In this document: positions 35,517 through 45,844 of the stretch, piece after piece | How the letters are laid out: each line of letters opens with the position of its first letter | How positions within the stretch are numbered: the first letter of the stretch is position 1 | Assembly: GCA_933228895.1 (NCBI GenBank) | Contig: OW121852.1 | Coordinates: 102,445,544 to 102,509,543 of the forward strand | Reading direction: 5' to 3' | DNA length: 64,000 bases | DNA from: Platycnemis pennipes | Taxonomy: Eukaryota > Arthropoda > Insecta > Odonata > Platycnemididae | Translations under genes and position numbers: made by a program | Notes under the pieces: model-generated | Database searches by the model: none | Seen by the model: only the letters and a program-made list of their open reading frames with translations | Told to the model about the DNA's origin: nothing

Positions 35517-36053
35517 CTGGGGATAAAATAAATGGGTGGATAAGATTCTTTGTAACATATATATAGAATTTATTTACCATCTATGCAGTAATTGTAGAAA
35601 AATTGAGCATGTGAAACTACATATTCAAGAATATTTATTTTAAAAAAAGAAGGAGAGATAGTTAACCTCTAGCGATGATTAAATTTTTTAGGTATATAAG
35701 TGGACTGGAATTCTTTTTGCTGTTAAAATATTAGTTGAGATTCCAGTGGAAAGTAATTTAAAGTTTTATCAAGATATTTTAGCATGCTCACTTTCAAAGA
35801 GTATGAGATGGTGTTGTTTTGAGAATTCATTAAGTGCATGCAAAAACTCATACTTTTTAGCCTAAATTACCACATAAAAGCAATAGAACGAAGACAAAGC
35901 ATTACATTTTCTTAGGTAACAACATCTTCACATAGATAGATAAAGAAAATGACATAAAAGCCATTTCTTCAGTTGTTAGAACCAAATTTAAAATTCGGAA
36001 AACCTTATTATATTTTCCGTAATGTAGATTTACCAGTCAATTAACATATTTAC

Positions 36054-36272
36054 CAGTGTAGTATCCTTTGCATTGGCAAGTCCTTCTGCTATGCATCCCT
36101 GCCCCACCGACGCACTTCCCTCCATGGAGGCATGGATTGGGATGGCACGACTCTACACCAGGCATTTTGAATTCTGTCAAACTGGATGAAGCCACTCCCT
36201 TATTGTCCCCACCCTCTGTTGCCCTCAGTCCATATTTTGAACTGTGCAAGAGCTTCATTTTGTAGTTTGGAT
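36054..36272 (-). CDS. Exon 6 in window: juxta-CUB linker and first EGF-like repeat
   Basis: The acceptor is ATCTTTAG at 36274-36273 and the donor is ACTG|GTAAAT at 36053. The exon is 219 bases, phase 1 to phase 1. After a linker (DPNYKMKLLHSSKYGLRATE and onward) it encodes an EGF-like repeat with ESCHPNPCLHGGKC and then RRTCQCKGYYTG; the sixth cysteine is supplied by the next exon. The spacing C-x4-C-x5-C ... C-x-C is standard for EGF. No calcium-binding EGF consensus (D-x-D/N-E) is visible. EGF repeats here act as a stalk between the CUB modules and the membrane. Confidence 0.88.
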
Positions 36273-36639
36273 CTAAAGATTTAAATATTGTTATTGGCAT
36301 CAAATGAACATTTAAATTAATACAAATTACCATATGAATTAACACATTTTCCAATTTTTAATACACAGAAAATATATTTGGTATTTAGTAGATTGAAATT
36401 ATGTAAGGATTCCAAGAAAAAATATTTTTACCACCAATATGTTGTGTTCCAGAAATCAAAATCACATAACAGTTAACCTTGTCTTCTTTCAGGTTTGCTA
36501 TTGACTATAATAACAGTATTTGGTGGCATAGATCCCTCATGGTTAGATGCATATGTGATCATTGACAAATATGCACAAGGTTGTTCATTTCATTAATGAT
36601 GTGGCTTATTTTTTTGTCACACCTAGCAGGAACATGTCA
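36273..36639. other. Intron: no feature seen
   Basis: AT-rich sequence between exon 6 and the GGTTC-rich MITE; nothing recognised. Confidence 0.5.
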
Positions 36640-37232
36640 CTAATAACTAGGGATGGGTTGGTTCCACTTTTTTTCGGTTCTGGTTCCGGTTCGGTTCTTA
36701 ACTTCGGTTCTCGGTTTCCATTCTTGGTTCTGGTTCTTAAGTTACCACTTACTTTGCATTGCTTAGTGGTAAGATAAGATGATCAATAATCATTTTCAGA
36801 GACACTGCTTGAAAAAGAATATCTTCTTCATTATATTTTTGTGTTATATATACTATATTATGATATAATTTACGAAAATGATATGAGGACTCGCACCTCC
36901 AAAGGACGTGGACGTAACATGTGCCTATCAATCAGAATATCCTTATTGAGGTGGTATTTCATCACTTAATAGAATTAGATGTAATTAAATAAATCATATA
37001 GTCATTTTAACCACTGAATTAGAATAATTCGCAGCAACTTTGAAGCATCTAAGTACACTATTTCACCAGGTGTTAATGTGAAGCCTCCACTTTTAGAGTG
37101 TGAGCAGATTTCAAACTGGTTTTCGCGCCAACTATTTCGGTACCGATTATTTTTGGCCTTGGTTCCGGTTCCGGTTCTAAGCTCAAGAACCGGTGGAACC
37201 GAGAACCGAACCGACCCATCCCTACTAATAAC
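36640..37232. mobile_element. hAT-type MITE rich in GGTTC repeats, 8-bp duplication
   Basis: The element 36648-37224 (577 bases) begins TAGGGATGGGTTGGTTCC and ends, read from the other strand, TAGGGATGGGTCGGTTCGGT. The flanks are the identical octamer CTAATAAC (36640-36647, 37225-37232). Both subterminal regions consist of repeated GGTTC/CGGTTCT units, possibly transposase binding sites; the AT-rich middle is non-coding. Confidence 0.93.
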
Positions 37233-37566
37233 CAATGACTCTCACTTTTACACATGTGGTCCAATATGTCATCATACTGATTTTACTTTGTACACGCACA
37301 AGGTCATGTAATTAATTACTTTGATAGTCAATCCAAATGAGCTAAATTCAGAATTTTGGTTAAAGCACTCTCCAGCACTTAAGGATGAAGTATATTTTGA
37401 TACTATCCCATTCAGCAGCCATTCCATTGGTTGGATGAGGCAATAAATCGTGAACCCCTTGGTTCCTTTCTTAGGAAAATGCCATGTTCTCCACACCTTT
37501 CCACTCTTCCTAAAAATCTTGCCTACACCAAAATACTCACCTATCCTTCAATGGTGAAAATGTCCT

Positions 37567-37807
37567 TTAAGGCCTGGTTACACGATACATTAACTCGTAC
37601 AAGTTAATGTGTGAATGCAATAATGCGAGAATGAACGGGAACATTCACCGTGTAACCACATCGAAAATGCACAAATGTATGAATGCGTGAATAGAAAATA
37701 GAACGTGTTCTAATTTGGTTCATGCATTCGCACAAGTTTCGCTGAAACCATTCACGCAAATGTACATGAACTCGTACGTGTAAATGTATCGTGTGACCAG
37801 GCCTTTA
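37567..37807. mobile_element. MITE with 3-bp TTA duplication (PIF/Harbinger-like)
   Basis: The element 37570-37804 (235 bases) has ends AGGCCTGGTTACACGATACA and, reversed, AGGCCTGGTCACACGATACA, 19 of 20 identical, with similarity running past 30 bases. TTA flanks both sides. The trinucleotide duplication suits the PIF/Harbinger superfamily; the interior is rich in repeats of TGAATGCG/ATGTA-type words. Confidence 0.85.
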
Positions 37808-38014
37808 CAGTCGGTCACCATACTAGAATAAGTACAACGACTTATCCTTACCTTTGCGAGTGGATTGTTCCCCTCACATATCTGTACTGCCGCCTACCTT
37901 GTGATAACCTCGTTATCTAACGATTTGGATCCCTTCACTGAACACTCATGTATAGTTAGGAGGTCACATGCTAAAGAGCATAGGCAGTTACTGAGCACCA
38001 ACTCGAAGACTCAC

Positions 38015-38479
38015 CGCTCTCCACCTTGATCATGGCGTTCAACCTGGGGGCCTCCCTGCCCTTGACCGGGGCCAACGTGAACTTCTGCACCACCGTGATG
38101 GAGTTGAGGTACGAGGTGAGCGAGAGGACGGATCCCGGCGAGCGGCAGAGCAGCCACGTTGCCCCTCCGCCGCGCCCCGAGTACCGGTCCCGCACCTCGA
38201 GGTGCGGTGGGTCGAGGCACGCCGCCTCCGGGGCACTGCCCAGGGCGGGAGCGGGCGTCGAGGTGTCGTTCACCACCGGCGCCGCGACGCCGCCCTCTCC
38301 GGACGACGCGACGGCCACGTCAAGGAGCTGGATGCGGACCACGTGGCCGTGGGGAGCGAGGAGACGCTGAACGAAGTGCATGCCGGGAGGGGGCTCGTCG
38401 GGGTAGTTCAAGTTGAGCAGCGGGCCCCGCGTGTTGTTGCCGAGCATGATCACGTGCTCCTCAGGGTGTCCGTTGTCGA
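38015..38479 (-). CDS. Exon 5 in window: third CUB-like domain
   Basis: The acceptor is GGGCAG at 38481-38480 and the donor is GAGCG|GTGAGTC at 38014. The exon is 465 bases, phase 1 to phase 1. It starts VDNGHPEEHVIMLGNN across the junction and encodes a complete divergent CUB-like domain. The parts are LLNLNYPDEPPPGMHF (the opening strand and Pro turn), LLAPHGHVVRIQLLDVAV (core strand), a Ser/Ala/Pro-rich insertion, then CLDPPHLEVRDRYSG and TWLLCRSPGSVLSLTS (cysteines 3 and 4), and a final strand set. The first cysteine pair is missing. The whole domain sits in one symmetrical exon and could be skipped without shifting the frame. It is GC-rich relative to its introns. Confidence 0.85.
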
Positions 38480-38572
38480 CTGCCCGGACATGCGGCGAGA
38501 CAAGGGTTTAATCGAGCGGTTAAATCAGAACCAGCGAGTGAATTCCTATTCACCATCGGATAGTACCTGTTT

Positions 38573-38717
38573 TAACCCTTTCGCTGCTGTGAACGTACCT
38601 AGTACGATCGCACGGTAGACTGCTGTGGACGTACTTTTTCGTTCTCACTGTCGCGCTTGCACTTTTTCGTCGCATGTGACGAGTAGGACTGGAGAATGTG
38701 CCGCAGAGAGAGGGTTA
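38573..38717. mobile_element. Short TTAA-bordered MITE and related end fragments
   Basis: TTAA begins the segment, with the end CCCTTTCGCTGC, and the right end reads CCCTCTCTCTGC in reverse before TTAA at 38714-38717. Related solo ends follow: AGCTAAAGGGTTAA (38741-38754), CCCTTTCGCTGCGATG (38781-38796) and CTTGCAGCGAAAAG (39107-39120). Together they look like a small pile-up of one piggyBac-type MITE family directly upstream of exon 5. Confidence 0.6.
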
Positions 38718-39267
38718 AGCTCACAGACTAATACTACGAGAAGCTAAAGGGTTAATATACTACAGTAGGTATAAGATCCCTTTCGCTGCGATGTTATTTT
38801 AAATCTATACACGGAGCAGCTTAATGGGTGCTCTCAAGTAAAATTTTCACTCATGATAATTGAATACAATGCATATAGATATAAATATAAATTTTAAAGT
38901 GACCGTGACTTTATTCTAGTAAATAAAATTCAATATAGAATCTAGTGAATAAAATAAAAAAATTAATAATCCTCTGAATTTCCACATGCGGTAGAGTTCG
39001 AATGAAATGCGCGGAGAAGACGAAAACCAAACCCAAATGAACATCAAGGTGAGACATACTCGTCATGCGCATACTAGCAATAGACTCTCATGACGAGACA
39101 TCGTCACTTGCAGCGAAAAGAAGAGAGGGATAAATTATAATATTAGGATCAACGATAGCAATGGAAACTCCACCAGGGGCCTAAGTATTGTATTTGACTT
39201 AGGATCAAGTATATATTAGATGTCGGAGAAATTTTTAAATGAAAAGGCTAAAATTCATTCCAAGGAG

Positions 39268-39650
39268 ATATTTTCAGGTATAACTGTATTGTGGGTCACA
39301 TGCATACAGGGGCTTTTATTACTTACACATACTTTTAGGTTTTTCGTAGGGGGTTTTGAACATTTTTCCACTGCTTTTTACAGAATCGAGAGAGGGGTAA
39401 TATCAGAGGCAACCGGGTCTCTTATCAGTAGTATTATCTACTGCGGATAACCTCCTTGAAATTTTCAGGTAGAACCGCATTGTGGGTCACATACATACAG
39501 GGGCTTTTATTACTTACGCATATTTTTAGATTTTTCGTTGGGGGTTTTCAACAATTTCTCACGGGTTTTACAGAATGGAGAGAGGAATAATGTCAGAGGC
39601 AACTGCGTCTCTCATAGGTAGTATTTTATACTGCAGATAACCTCTATAAG
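39268..39650. repeat. Two-copy tandem duplication, period about 193
   Basis: Copy 1 (about 39268-39460) and copy 2 (about 39461-39650) share ATTGTGGGTCACAT(G/A)CATAC, AGGGGCTTTTATTACTTAC, GTCAGAGGCAAC-like and CTGC(G/A)GATAACCTC blocks in the same order. Identity looks high (roughly 85 percent by eye). Confidence 0.85.
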
Positions 39651-39671
39651 CAACTTGATGCAGCCGGTACA

Positions 39672-39915
39672 AACTCAGCTTAGAATTCTTCAAATATTCG
39701 CGGCATAAAAACGTTTGAAAGAGTTTTTCATGTGATTCAGATGCAATTATGGTAACCTCAGCTTAGAGTGCTTCTAATGGCCGCGCCATAAACAAAAATA
39801 TTGAAACTAATCGCAATGTCACTAGGATGCAACATAGGGTAACTGTAATGGCAACCTCAGCTTCGAATGCTTATATCAGTCGCGAAATAAACAAAAAGTA
39901 TGAAAGTTTGCAAAT
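39672..39915. repeat. Three diverged direct repeats, spacing 80-100
   Basis: Copies start near 39672, 39752 and 39852. The shared core is AA(A/C)CTCAGCTT(A/C)GA(A/G)T, followed by a GCTTCTAAT-like and CGCG(G/C)CATAAAC-like segment and an A-rich end. A typical small AT-rich intronic satellite. Confidence 0.65.
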
Positions 39916-40338
39916 TGTTGTAAAGGCTACCCTATATTGCACCCAAAGAACAATTACAAACAGTTTAAAACTGTTTACTTATTTCGCAAATGATTGATGT
40001 TTTCTAAGCTAAGGTTGCCTCACTGAATTAATATATGATATGTATATATCAATACATCAAAATACAAGGAATATGAATGTTTTTTTTTTAAATTAAGGCT
40101 GATAAAATGATTGTAAGCTTATGTTACTTGTGTATTACGAATGTAATCCTGTTCATTTACATGAAATTCACAATTATTTTCATCAATACTCTCTTCCGTT
40201 CGTATATTATAGGCCATTTTTCAAATCCTTTTATATCCGCGACGGTGTGTTGCGCATTTCACCATAACACGTTGCCTCAGAGGATACATTCTCTCTTCCG
40301 CTTACTTGTTATGCGTGGCTATGCTGCAGACGGACGCA

Positions 40339-40870
40339 CTGAGGACTAGAGATGGGCAACTTGGTAAATTACCGTGGTATTTTTCGTAAATTACGAACAC
40401 CCCTGAAAATTAGGGTAATAAACGGTAATTTTCAGAAAAGTTCTCTTCCAGAAAATTTCTTCCTCAAGAAGAAACCACTGGAATGGGCGATATTATAAAT
40501 TAAGTAGCTAAAACGACTTTGTTTACATTGTGTCCGTGATTAATTCAGAGTAAAATAACAAATGCACATTGCGCAGAGGTGTGTCTTTGTAAGGAAAATT
40601 TCTCATAGTGTGACAAAGGAGAGGCAAATTGCGTGTTGCTGCCAACTTCTTTATAATTTTTTTAATGAGTTATAATAGATAAACGTCGTGATATGTTTGA
40701 TATAAGCGTCGGGATTTGTATCTCAATGCCATTTGATTTCGTTTTGAGTCATCTCATAAGGATTTGCAGCTCAAAACTTAAAATTACCGGAAAATTACGG
40801 TAATTCTTGAAAATTACCATAATTTACCTCAATTGAAAATTACGGTAATTTACATATCTCTACTGAGGAC
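40339..40870 (+). mobile_element. hAT-type MITE, copy 2, with 8-bp target duplication
   Basis: The element 40347-40862 (516 bases) starts TAGAGATGGGCAACTTGGTA and ends ACATATCTCTA. Both flanks are the octamer CTGAGGAC (40339-40346, 40863-40870). It is the inverted homologue of 26978-27490 along its whole length, for example sharing GCAAATTGCGTGTTGCTGCC and CTCATAGTGTGACAAA-type blocks. Non-coding. Confidence 0.93.
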
Positions 40871-41002
40871 TGCAAAATACTGCATGCGGGCTTGAGGCCA
40901 CAGGTGCCAGGGTGATCAACTCTTGAGTTAGATGGTGCGAAATAGTCTGAGCCCCGAAATACAAAATTCCCTCACCAATGGAAGCACTCCGTCCGCACTG
41001 AC

Positions 41003-41302
41003 CTGCTCTGAAGGAGGCCTTGAAGCCTTTCCCGCGTGGGTTGTCCCCGGTCCACAGCCGCACCATGAGCCGGTCGCCGGCCGACAGGAAGACTCCGTCG
41101 CCGAGGTGACGTAGGGTCAGCGGTCGGTGAGAGGGCGAGGAGGCACCGTCGACTTCCAAGGGGGGCGGGTCTTCGCCCCGGCGGCGGGCGGCGGGGGCGA
41201 ATGGCCGGAAGGGACGCCTCCCAGTCACCCCAAGCCACAACTCCACCCCTCCGCCCTCGAACACCTCGCTCTCGGAGAACTCCAGCCAGACGTGGCGGCC
41301 GG
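41003..41302 (-). CDS. Exon 4 in window: C-terminal part of CUB 2
   Basis: The acceptor is GGCCAG at 41304-41303 and the donor is GCAG|GTCAGTGC at 41002. The exon is 300 bases, phase 1 to phase 1. It continues CUB 2 as GRHVWLEFSESEVFEGGG, then VELWLGVTG, a Pro/Arg-rich loop, and a closing strand set FLSAGDRLMVRLWTGDNP followed by GKGFKASFRA. This is the expected CUB order, but the third and fourth cysteines are absent and the loop before the last strands is long, so this is a divergent CUB-like fold. The reading frame stays open upstream to 41516, but the in-phase acceptor at 41303 and the CUB pattern place the exon start at 41302. An inverted-repeat mobile module begins about 300 bases upstream in the adjoining intron. 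Confidence 0.85.
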
Positions 41303-41604
41303 CTGGCCACGCGAAACGGAAATTAAAGTAAGATTTACGGCGAAGGGGAGTCGTGAGAGGAAAAGGGGAGGGCACGGAAACCGTGACCTCACGCACCGCT
41401 CGTCGCCGACCTTTCGAGGTCGGTGACCTCCGAGATGTCGCGTGTCCGGGTCGATTGATCAAATGGCGCTTCGCCATCAACATGCGTGATGAGGATGATG
41501 TGCCCGGGAATGTCAACCAGTGCTGCCACCGTTAACGCAAGTGGAGCAGAATGGAAGGAATAATATCAAAGGAGGCAGGCGATACTTGGTGGAATTTAGT
41601 TGCA

Positions 41605-42496
41605 CTGAACCTGTTAAGAAAGATTGACTTTGTACAATTCCACAAAATGATTTATTTTTCCGATCGATTTCGATGTCTGAGCGTCATTGTCAAGGTACAG
41701 TCAGATTCAAAAGTAATGCAACAAATCGAGCGGCGCCACTTTCGCCGCTTTTCGGAATTGAGTTTCTACCTGTTCTACAGTTCCCATGACCGTTCCCCAT
41801 TCACATATTAATGATGAAAATGCATAGGAAATGTGTATCCCTGGAAGAATTAAAAAACTTTAAATACATTTTATCGATTGGCACGATGAATCGGAAAGAA
41901 TATTTCTTCACGCATGTTTGTGGGACAACTTTTCCACAGGAACTATTACCCGAGTTGAATTCACGTATTTCGGAACGGTCACGGCTGCCTTTTGCCTTTT
42001 GGGTCTTCGATTGTGATAATAGTGATTGTATTAACCTTGTTCTAATTGCTTTGGAAACTCCTCTGAACTGCTCTTAAGGGAGACATAAATCCACAACTCG
42101 AAGTACTGATACAAATGGCGGATATGAATAATATAAAGATATAATACTCTGTAGGCATTCGTAGGACCGTGGCCGTGATGGTTACGGCAGGTCTCTCCAG
42201 TTTGTGCCAGATGCGGGATCGATTCCGTCCGATAACATTTTTTTTCCTCCGTGCACTACTTCTAACAATAGTTCTCTATTACGTTACTTAATCATGAGCA
42301 TTCAAAAAGTAATTTTTTGTCCTTTTTCCCCATTTTACTGACTCATAGAGATCGCGAGAAAAGTATTTTAATTTATATATAAAAATGCAAAATCTTTTAA
42401 TGCATACCCCTGCGAAAATTATAGAGAATCTTTTCGCCCGTCGCTTCGTAAATAAATATTTAAACAATCGAAGGTATAAATCCTCAGTTAACACTC
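41605..42496 (+). repeat. Left arm of a 5.7-kb inverted-repeat module
   Basis: About 892 bases. It is the reverse complement of 45845-47283 once a 545-base insertion there is removed. Each arm contains an 88-codon open frame (41811-42077 here) that is identical in the other arm, and a tRNA-like segment at about 42165-42235 with a B-box-like GGATCGATTCC. Identity of the arms is about 98 percent in the stretch I compared. A 13-base word CAGAATGGAAGGA occurs just outside both arms (41547-41559, 47279-47291) and may be a target duplication. Confidence 0.9.
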
Positions 42497-42611
42497 CCTT
42501 GGCGCGGGGGGGGGGGCGCCAAAATTGAAAAACATCTTTTTTTAGTTGAAGAAAAAATAATTTTTTTTCTACGGGGTGCGGCTACCATCTAGTTAGCCTC
42601 GGGCGCCAAGG
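42497..42611. repeat. Small inverted repeat with G-run
   Basis: CCTTGGCGC at 42497-42505 is the reverse complement of GCGCCAAGG at 42603-42611, and a G-run follows the left copy. It looks like a very small MITE lying exactly at the inner edge of the left arm. Confidence 0.55.
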
Positions 42612-43620
42612 TGCACCAAGGTAGCTTTGATACGCTACTGTTGGGGATAAATACTTAAATTGCAATTTACAACAGTTAGTTATATAAATTAATCCTTAAC
42701 TTCAGTGGGGTTACCCTTGCTCTCACAATCAGTTGGAGCACTGAAAATAGTAATTTCACACTACTGCTACTTGACGGTGGAATTTACTCTCTTATTTCAC
42801 AAAAACTAATTTGGTGCCTTTCAATAGAACGTCGCCTCGTAAATGCAGTTTTGTCAGTATTCACGCTCCGTGTTGTCATTAGGGTTTATTTCATGCTTTT
42901 AAATATCGTTCATTGCCGAAAGTTTTTTTCGGTGCTAGCACGGTGAAAACCACACGAGCGTATGACAATAAAACCTACTACTTTCGGTGCTAGAGGTAAT
43001 AGCGCTTAACATATTTTGCCCATGTTCCGGTCTGCCAGGGGCGGCTCCAACCAGAGATTGGGGCACCATCGTGCCGCGGCGACTCTGGGGGATGGAGTAC
43101 ACCCCAGGAAAAAGGGGTTCCGGGCCTCTCCTCCCAGGAATTCGTAATTAACTAACTGCAAAAAGGCGAATTTCAGCGTGCTTATTTTGTTACTCTTTTT
43201 CGTGAAATATTATTTTGATGTACTGCGGCTCTTATAAAATGAAGAATAAAGTCTTACATAGTTAATGAATTCTACCTAAAACCATACTTCGTAGGAAAAA
43301 AAATATTCAGGCTTTCAGTTTTAGGTCCAAAAATTATTCCGCGTTTTGGGAGGGGGGATAATCGCCCCTACCCCTTGAGCCCTCCCTGTGGTCTACGGGA
43401 TGGTGATCGGAATGCCAGTGAGTTCGTGTGCCGCGTTATACCTGAATAGCCAGGCCAGGAATAGCCGAGCATAGCTGTCGAGCTCATGCAGTACCGTCCC
43501 GAGGTGGCACTTATCGGCAGAATGGTAGGTTAAAGTAAAATGGGGAAATGAAAGTCTGTCTTTTTCTTACACTGTCGTTTTTACTCGAGGAGAACTTACG
43601 CCCGTAGCCCGTCATTCATT
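42612..43620. other. Interior of the inverted-repeat module: unclassified
   Basis: No gene seen. A segment near 43038-43150 (CAGGGGCGGCTCCAACCAGA and following) resembles the start of a hAT-type repeat, but no partner end was found. Confidence 0.4.
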
Positions 43621-43634
43621 TCATTCAGACCGGT

Positions 43635-44724
43635 ATGCTGCTAAGCGAAGCAAATAGAGGCAAAATTATAGGGATGGTGGAGGCAGGAGTGGGAGTGACC
43701 GCTATTGCCCGAGAATAATAATTAGATAGGAGCACTATTGATAGATGGATCAAGCGATATAGGGAGGGTGATGAGGCTTTAAAAAGAAGACCAAAAAATG
43801 GGAGGCCTCGGTGCACAACTAGGTAACAATACGAGAAGTGTGACAAAGTTGTTTAGATCCGCGTTTGTTGACTAGTGGAGTTGCTGTCATCAAAATGCAA
43901 CTAAGAATGAATTGTAGCAGTTCAAAAATACGGCGGCGTTAGTTATAGTTATCCACAATTACAGGCCGGCGATAAAACCCGTGACAAACGAAGAATCCCG
44001 GAAGCCAGGCTTGAATTCGCTCAGGCATACGCTTCAATAAGTCAAGCTTATTGGGATTTGGTTATTTTCAGTGATGAAAAAACTTTTAGAAGTGGCCAAC
44101 ATGGAAAAGTTCAAATATGGTGCCCACGTAACTCCAGGTAAAATATCAATAAATAAAGTAAACATTTACTGTGATTAGTTAATTCTTTTATCAAAACTCC
44201 ATTTCGGATTTTTCGCAGGTTCCAGGCAGAGCATACTTTAAGAAATAATAGACCTGACCACAGAAGTTTGAGCTTTTGGTGGGCAAGGTCTGCGACGGGG
44301 CCAGGGCCTTCGGTCAAGACACCGACAAAAAATCCCAGGAGTACGTGGGTATTTTAAGGACACAATTTCTGCCATATATATCGTGCCTAAGGGAGAGGAC
44401 GTAGTTTTTGTGCCGGACATCTGCCCCATTCATTGATCAGCAGAAACGACACGCTTCTTCCAGCAGCCTCGCAGTATTGAGATGCTACCGTGGCCGTCAA
44501 ATTTGCCAGGCCTCAATCCCATTGAGAATATCTGCGGCCTCATTGTCAGTAAATGGGAAAATGAGGGTGAGAAGACAGAAGAAACTTTGGAAGCTCACGT
44601 GAGAGACGTGTGGGACAGTTTATCCCGGCGACCAACAATATTGCTAAACATGATGCGGACAATGCAGGATAGAGTTCTGTCTTCAATAAATAATCGCGGT
44701 GATATTACAAAATACTATATGTAG
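43635..44724 (+). pseudogene. Tc1-like transposase relic
   Basis: Pieces in several frames follow Tc1/mariner-superfamily order. They are MLLSEANRGKIIGMVEAGVG (N-terminal helix-turn-helix), STIDRWIKRYREGDEALKRR and NGRPRCTT, then AYWDLVIFSDEKTFRSG (first Asp), and SNLPGLNPIENICGLI (third acidic residue region), ending RVLSSINNRGDITKYYM before the stop at 44722-44724. Stops and frameshifts are numerous and the usual middle motif is unreadable. The relic lies between the long inverted arms, slightly right of their centre. Confidence 0.78.
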
Positions 44725-44729
44725 GATGC

Positions 44730-45170
44730 AATGTCTATCATTTCTAAAGGTTTTTCCATCACTGAAAATGACCAAATCCCAGTAGGGTGGACTCATTTTT
44801 ACATATGCCTGACCAAATTCAAGCATAGCATTACAGTGTTTTTCATTTACTACGGGTTTTATGACCAGTATGTCATTATGGCTTTGCGAAGTCACCGCAG
44901 TATTGCTGAATTGCTGCAAATTATTCTTTGTTTCCTTTTGATGACAGCAGCTCCACCAAACAACATTGCCGCACTTCTTCGTCCTGAAGCTTCTGTTCTG
45001 AAGCATCTCCGGTGTTCACTCTTTGGACTTGTTTTTTAATTCTCGCTACCTTCCTTGTATCCTTTCTTCCGGCAAAATCTCTCGCTTCGATATACTTATA
45101 TCTAGCTGTTTCTGAAACAATCCTACCTCCAAGTTCCCGAATGCTTATCCGTTGTTGTTGTGTCACTGAA
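44730..45170 (-). pseudogene. Second Tc1-like transposase fragment, opposite strand
   Basis: On the minus strand, MTQQQRISIRELGGRIVSET (from 45166) is an N-terminal motif of the same kind, followed by LEFGQAYVKMSPPYWDLVIF and SDGKTFRNDRHC (near 44750-44830), homologous to the first catalytic region of the plus-strand relic (Asp retained, Glu changed to Gly). It meets the C-terminal end of the plus-strand relic tail to tail near 44730. Confidence 0.65.
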
Positions 45171-45844
45171 ATATAGTTTCCCGTGAGAAGTGAAATTTTC
45201 TTTGCTTAAGCTCTGAAAACAACGGTTAATTAGCATGAATATGACATCAACCTCTCACAAAATTGAAAATCTTCTAAAAGGAGCAAGGAAGCACAGTTTT
45301 AGTATGCTGATTTCTCGCTAAACCACAAGTGGACACGATGATTAACCTGTGATAAACAGAAAATATAGTAAAAATTATAATGAAAACAATTCTCGAATTT
45401 ATATATTTATTTAATATAATGAATGAATAAGATACCCGGACTTTAAGGAGTTTTATATTTGTTCTATGAAAATTAACGAAGAAATAATTTTTTTATCCCT
45501 GGCTTAATTATTCTACTTTCTTTTAGTAAAATATTCATCAGAATTCGTCGATATCCGAGCCAAATAAGTAGTTCCTTTAAATTGTAATTGAAAAATACTT
45601 AGCGTTACCATTCTGCCTCATGCCGATATTCTCAAAAATACTTCACTATCCCTCTCCTGATTGCCCATAGGAGTCATAGCAAAAGAGAAAAAAACGACCA
45701 AGTCGTGACATAACGCTGGCACTGCAGTTTTCATTGGTTTGGCATGGCGGGTTATTCGTCTTGCGTTCATTCTGCGGTTTGAAAAAAAATTAAACGGAGT
45801 TAATTGATTAATTGGAAAATTAATTATTGACGTAAGAGTACCCT

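Noticed and set aside
39268..39915. CRISPR-like array
   Set aside because: Units are long, few and diverged, and the genome is eukaryotic.
41811..42077. 88-codon ORF as a host gene
   Set aside because: It is duplicated identically in both arms of the inverted repeat and matches no family I know, so it is treated as part of the mobile module.
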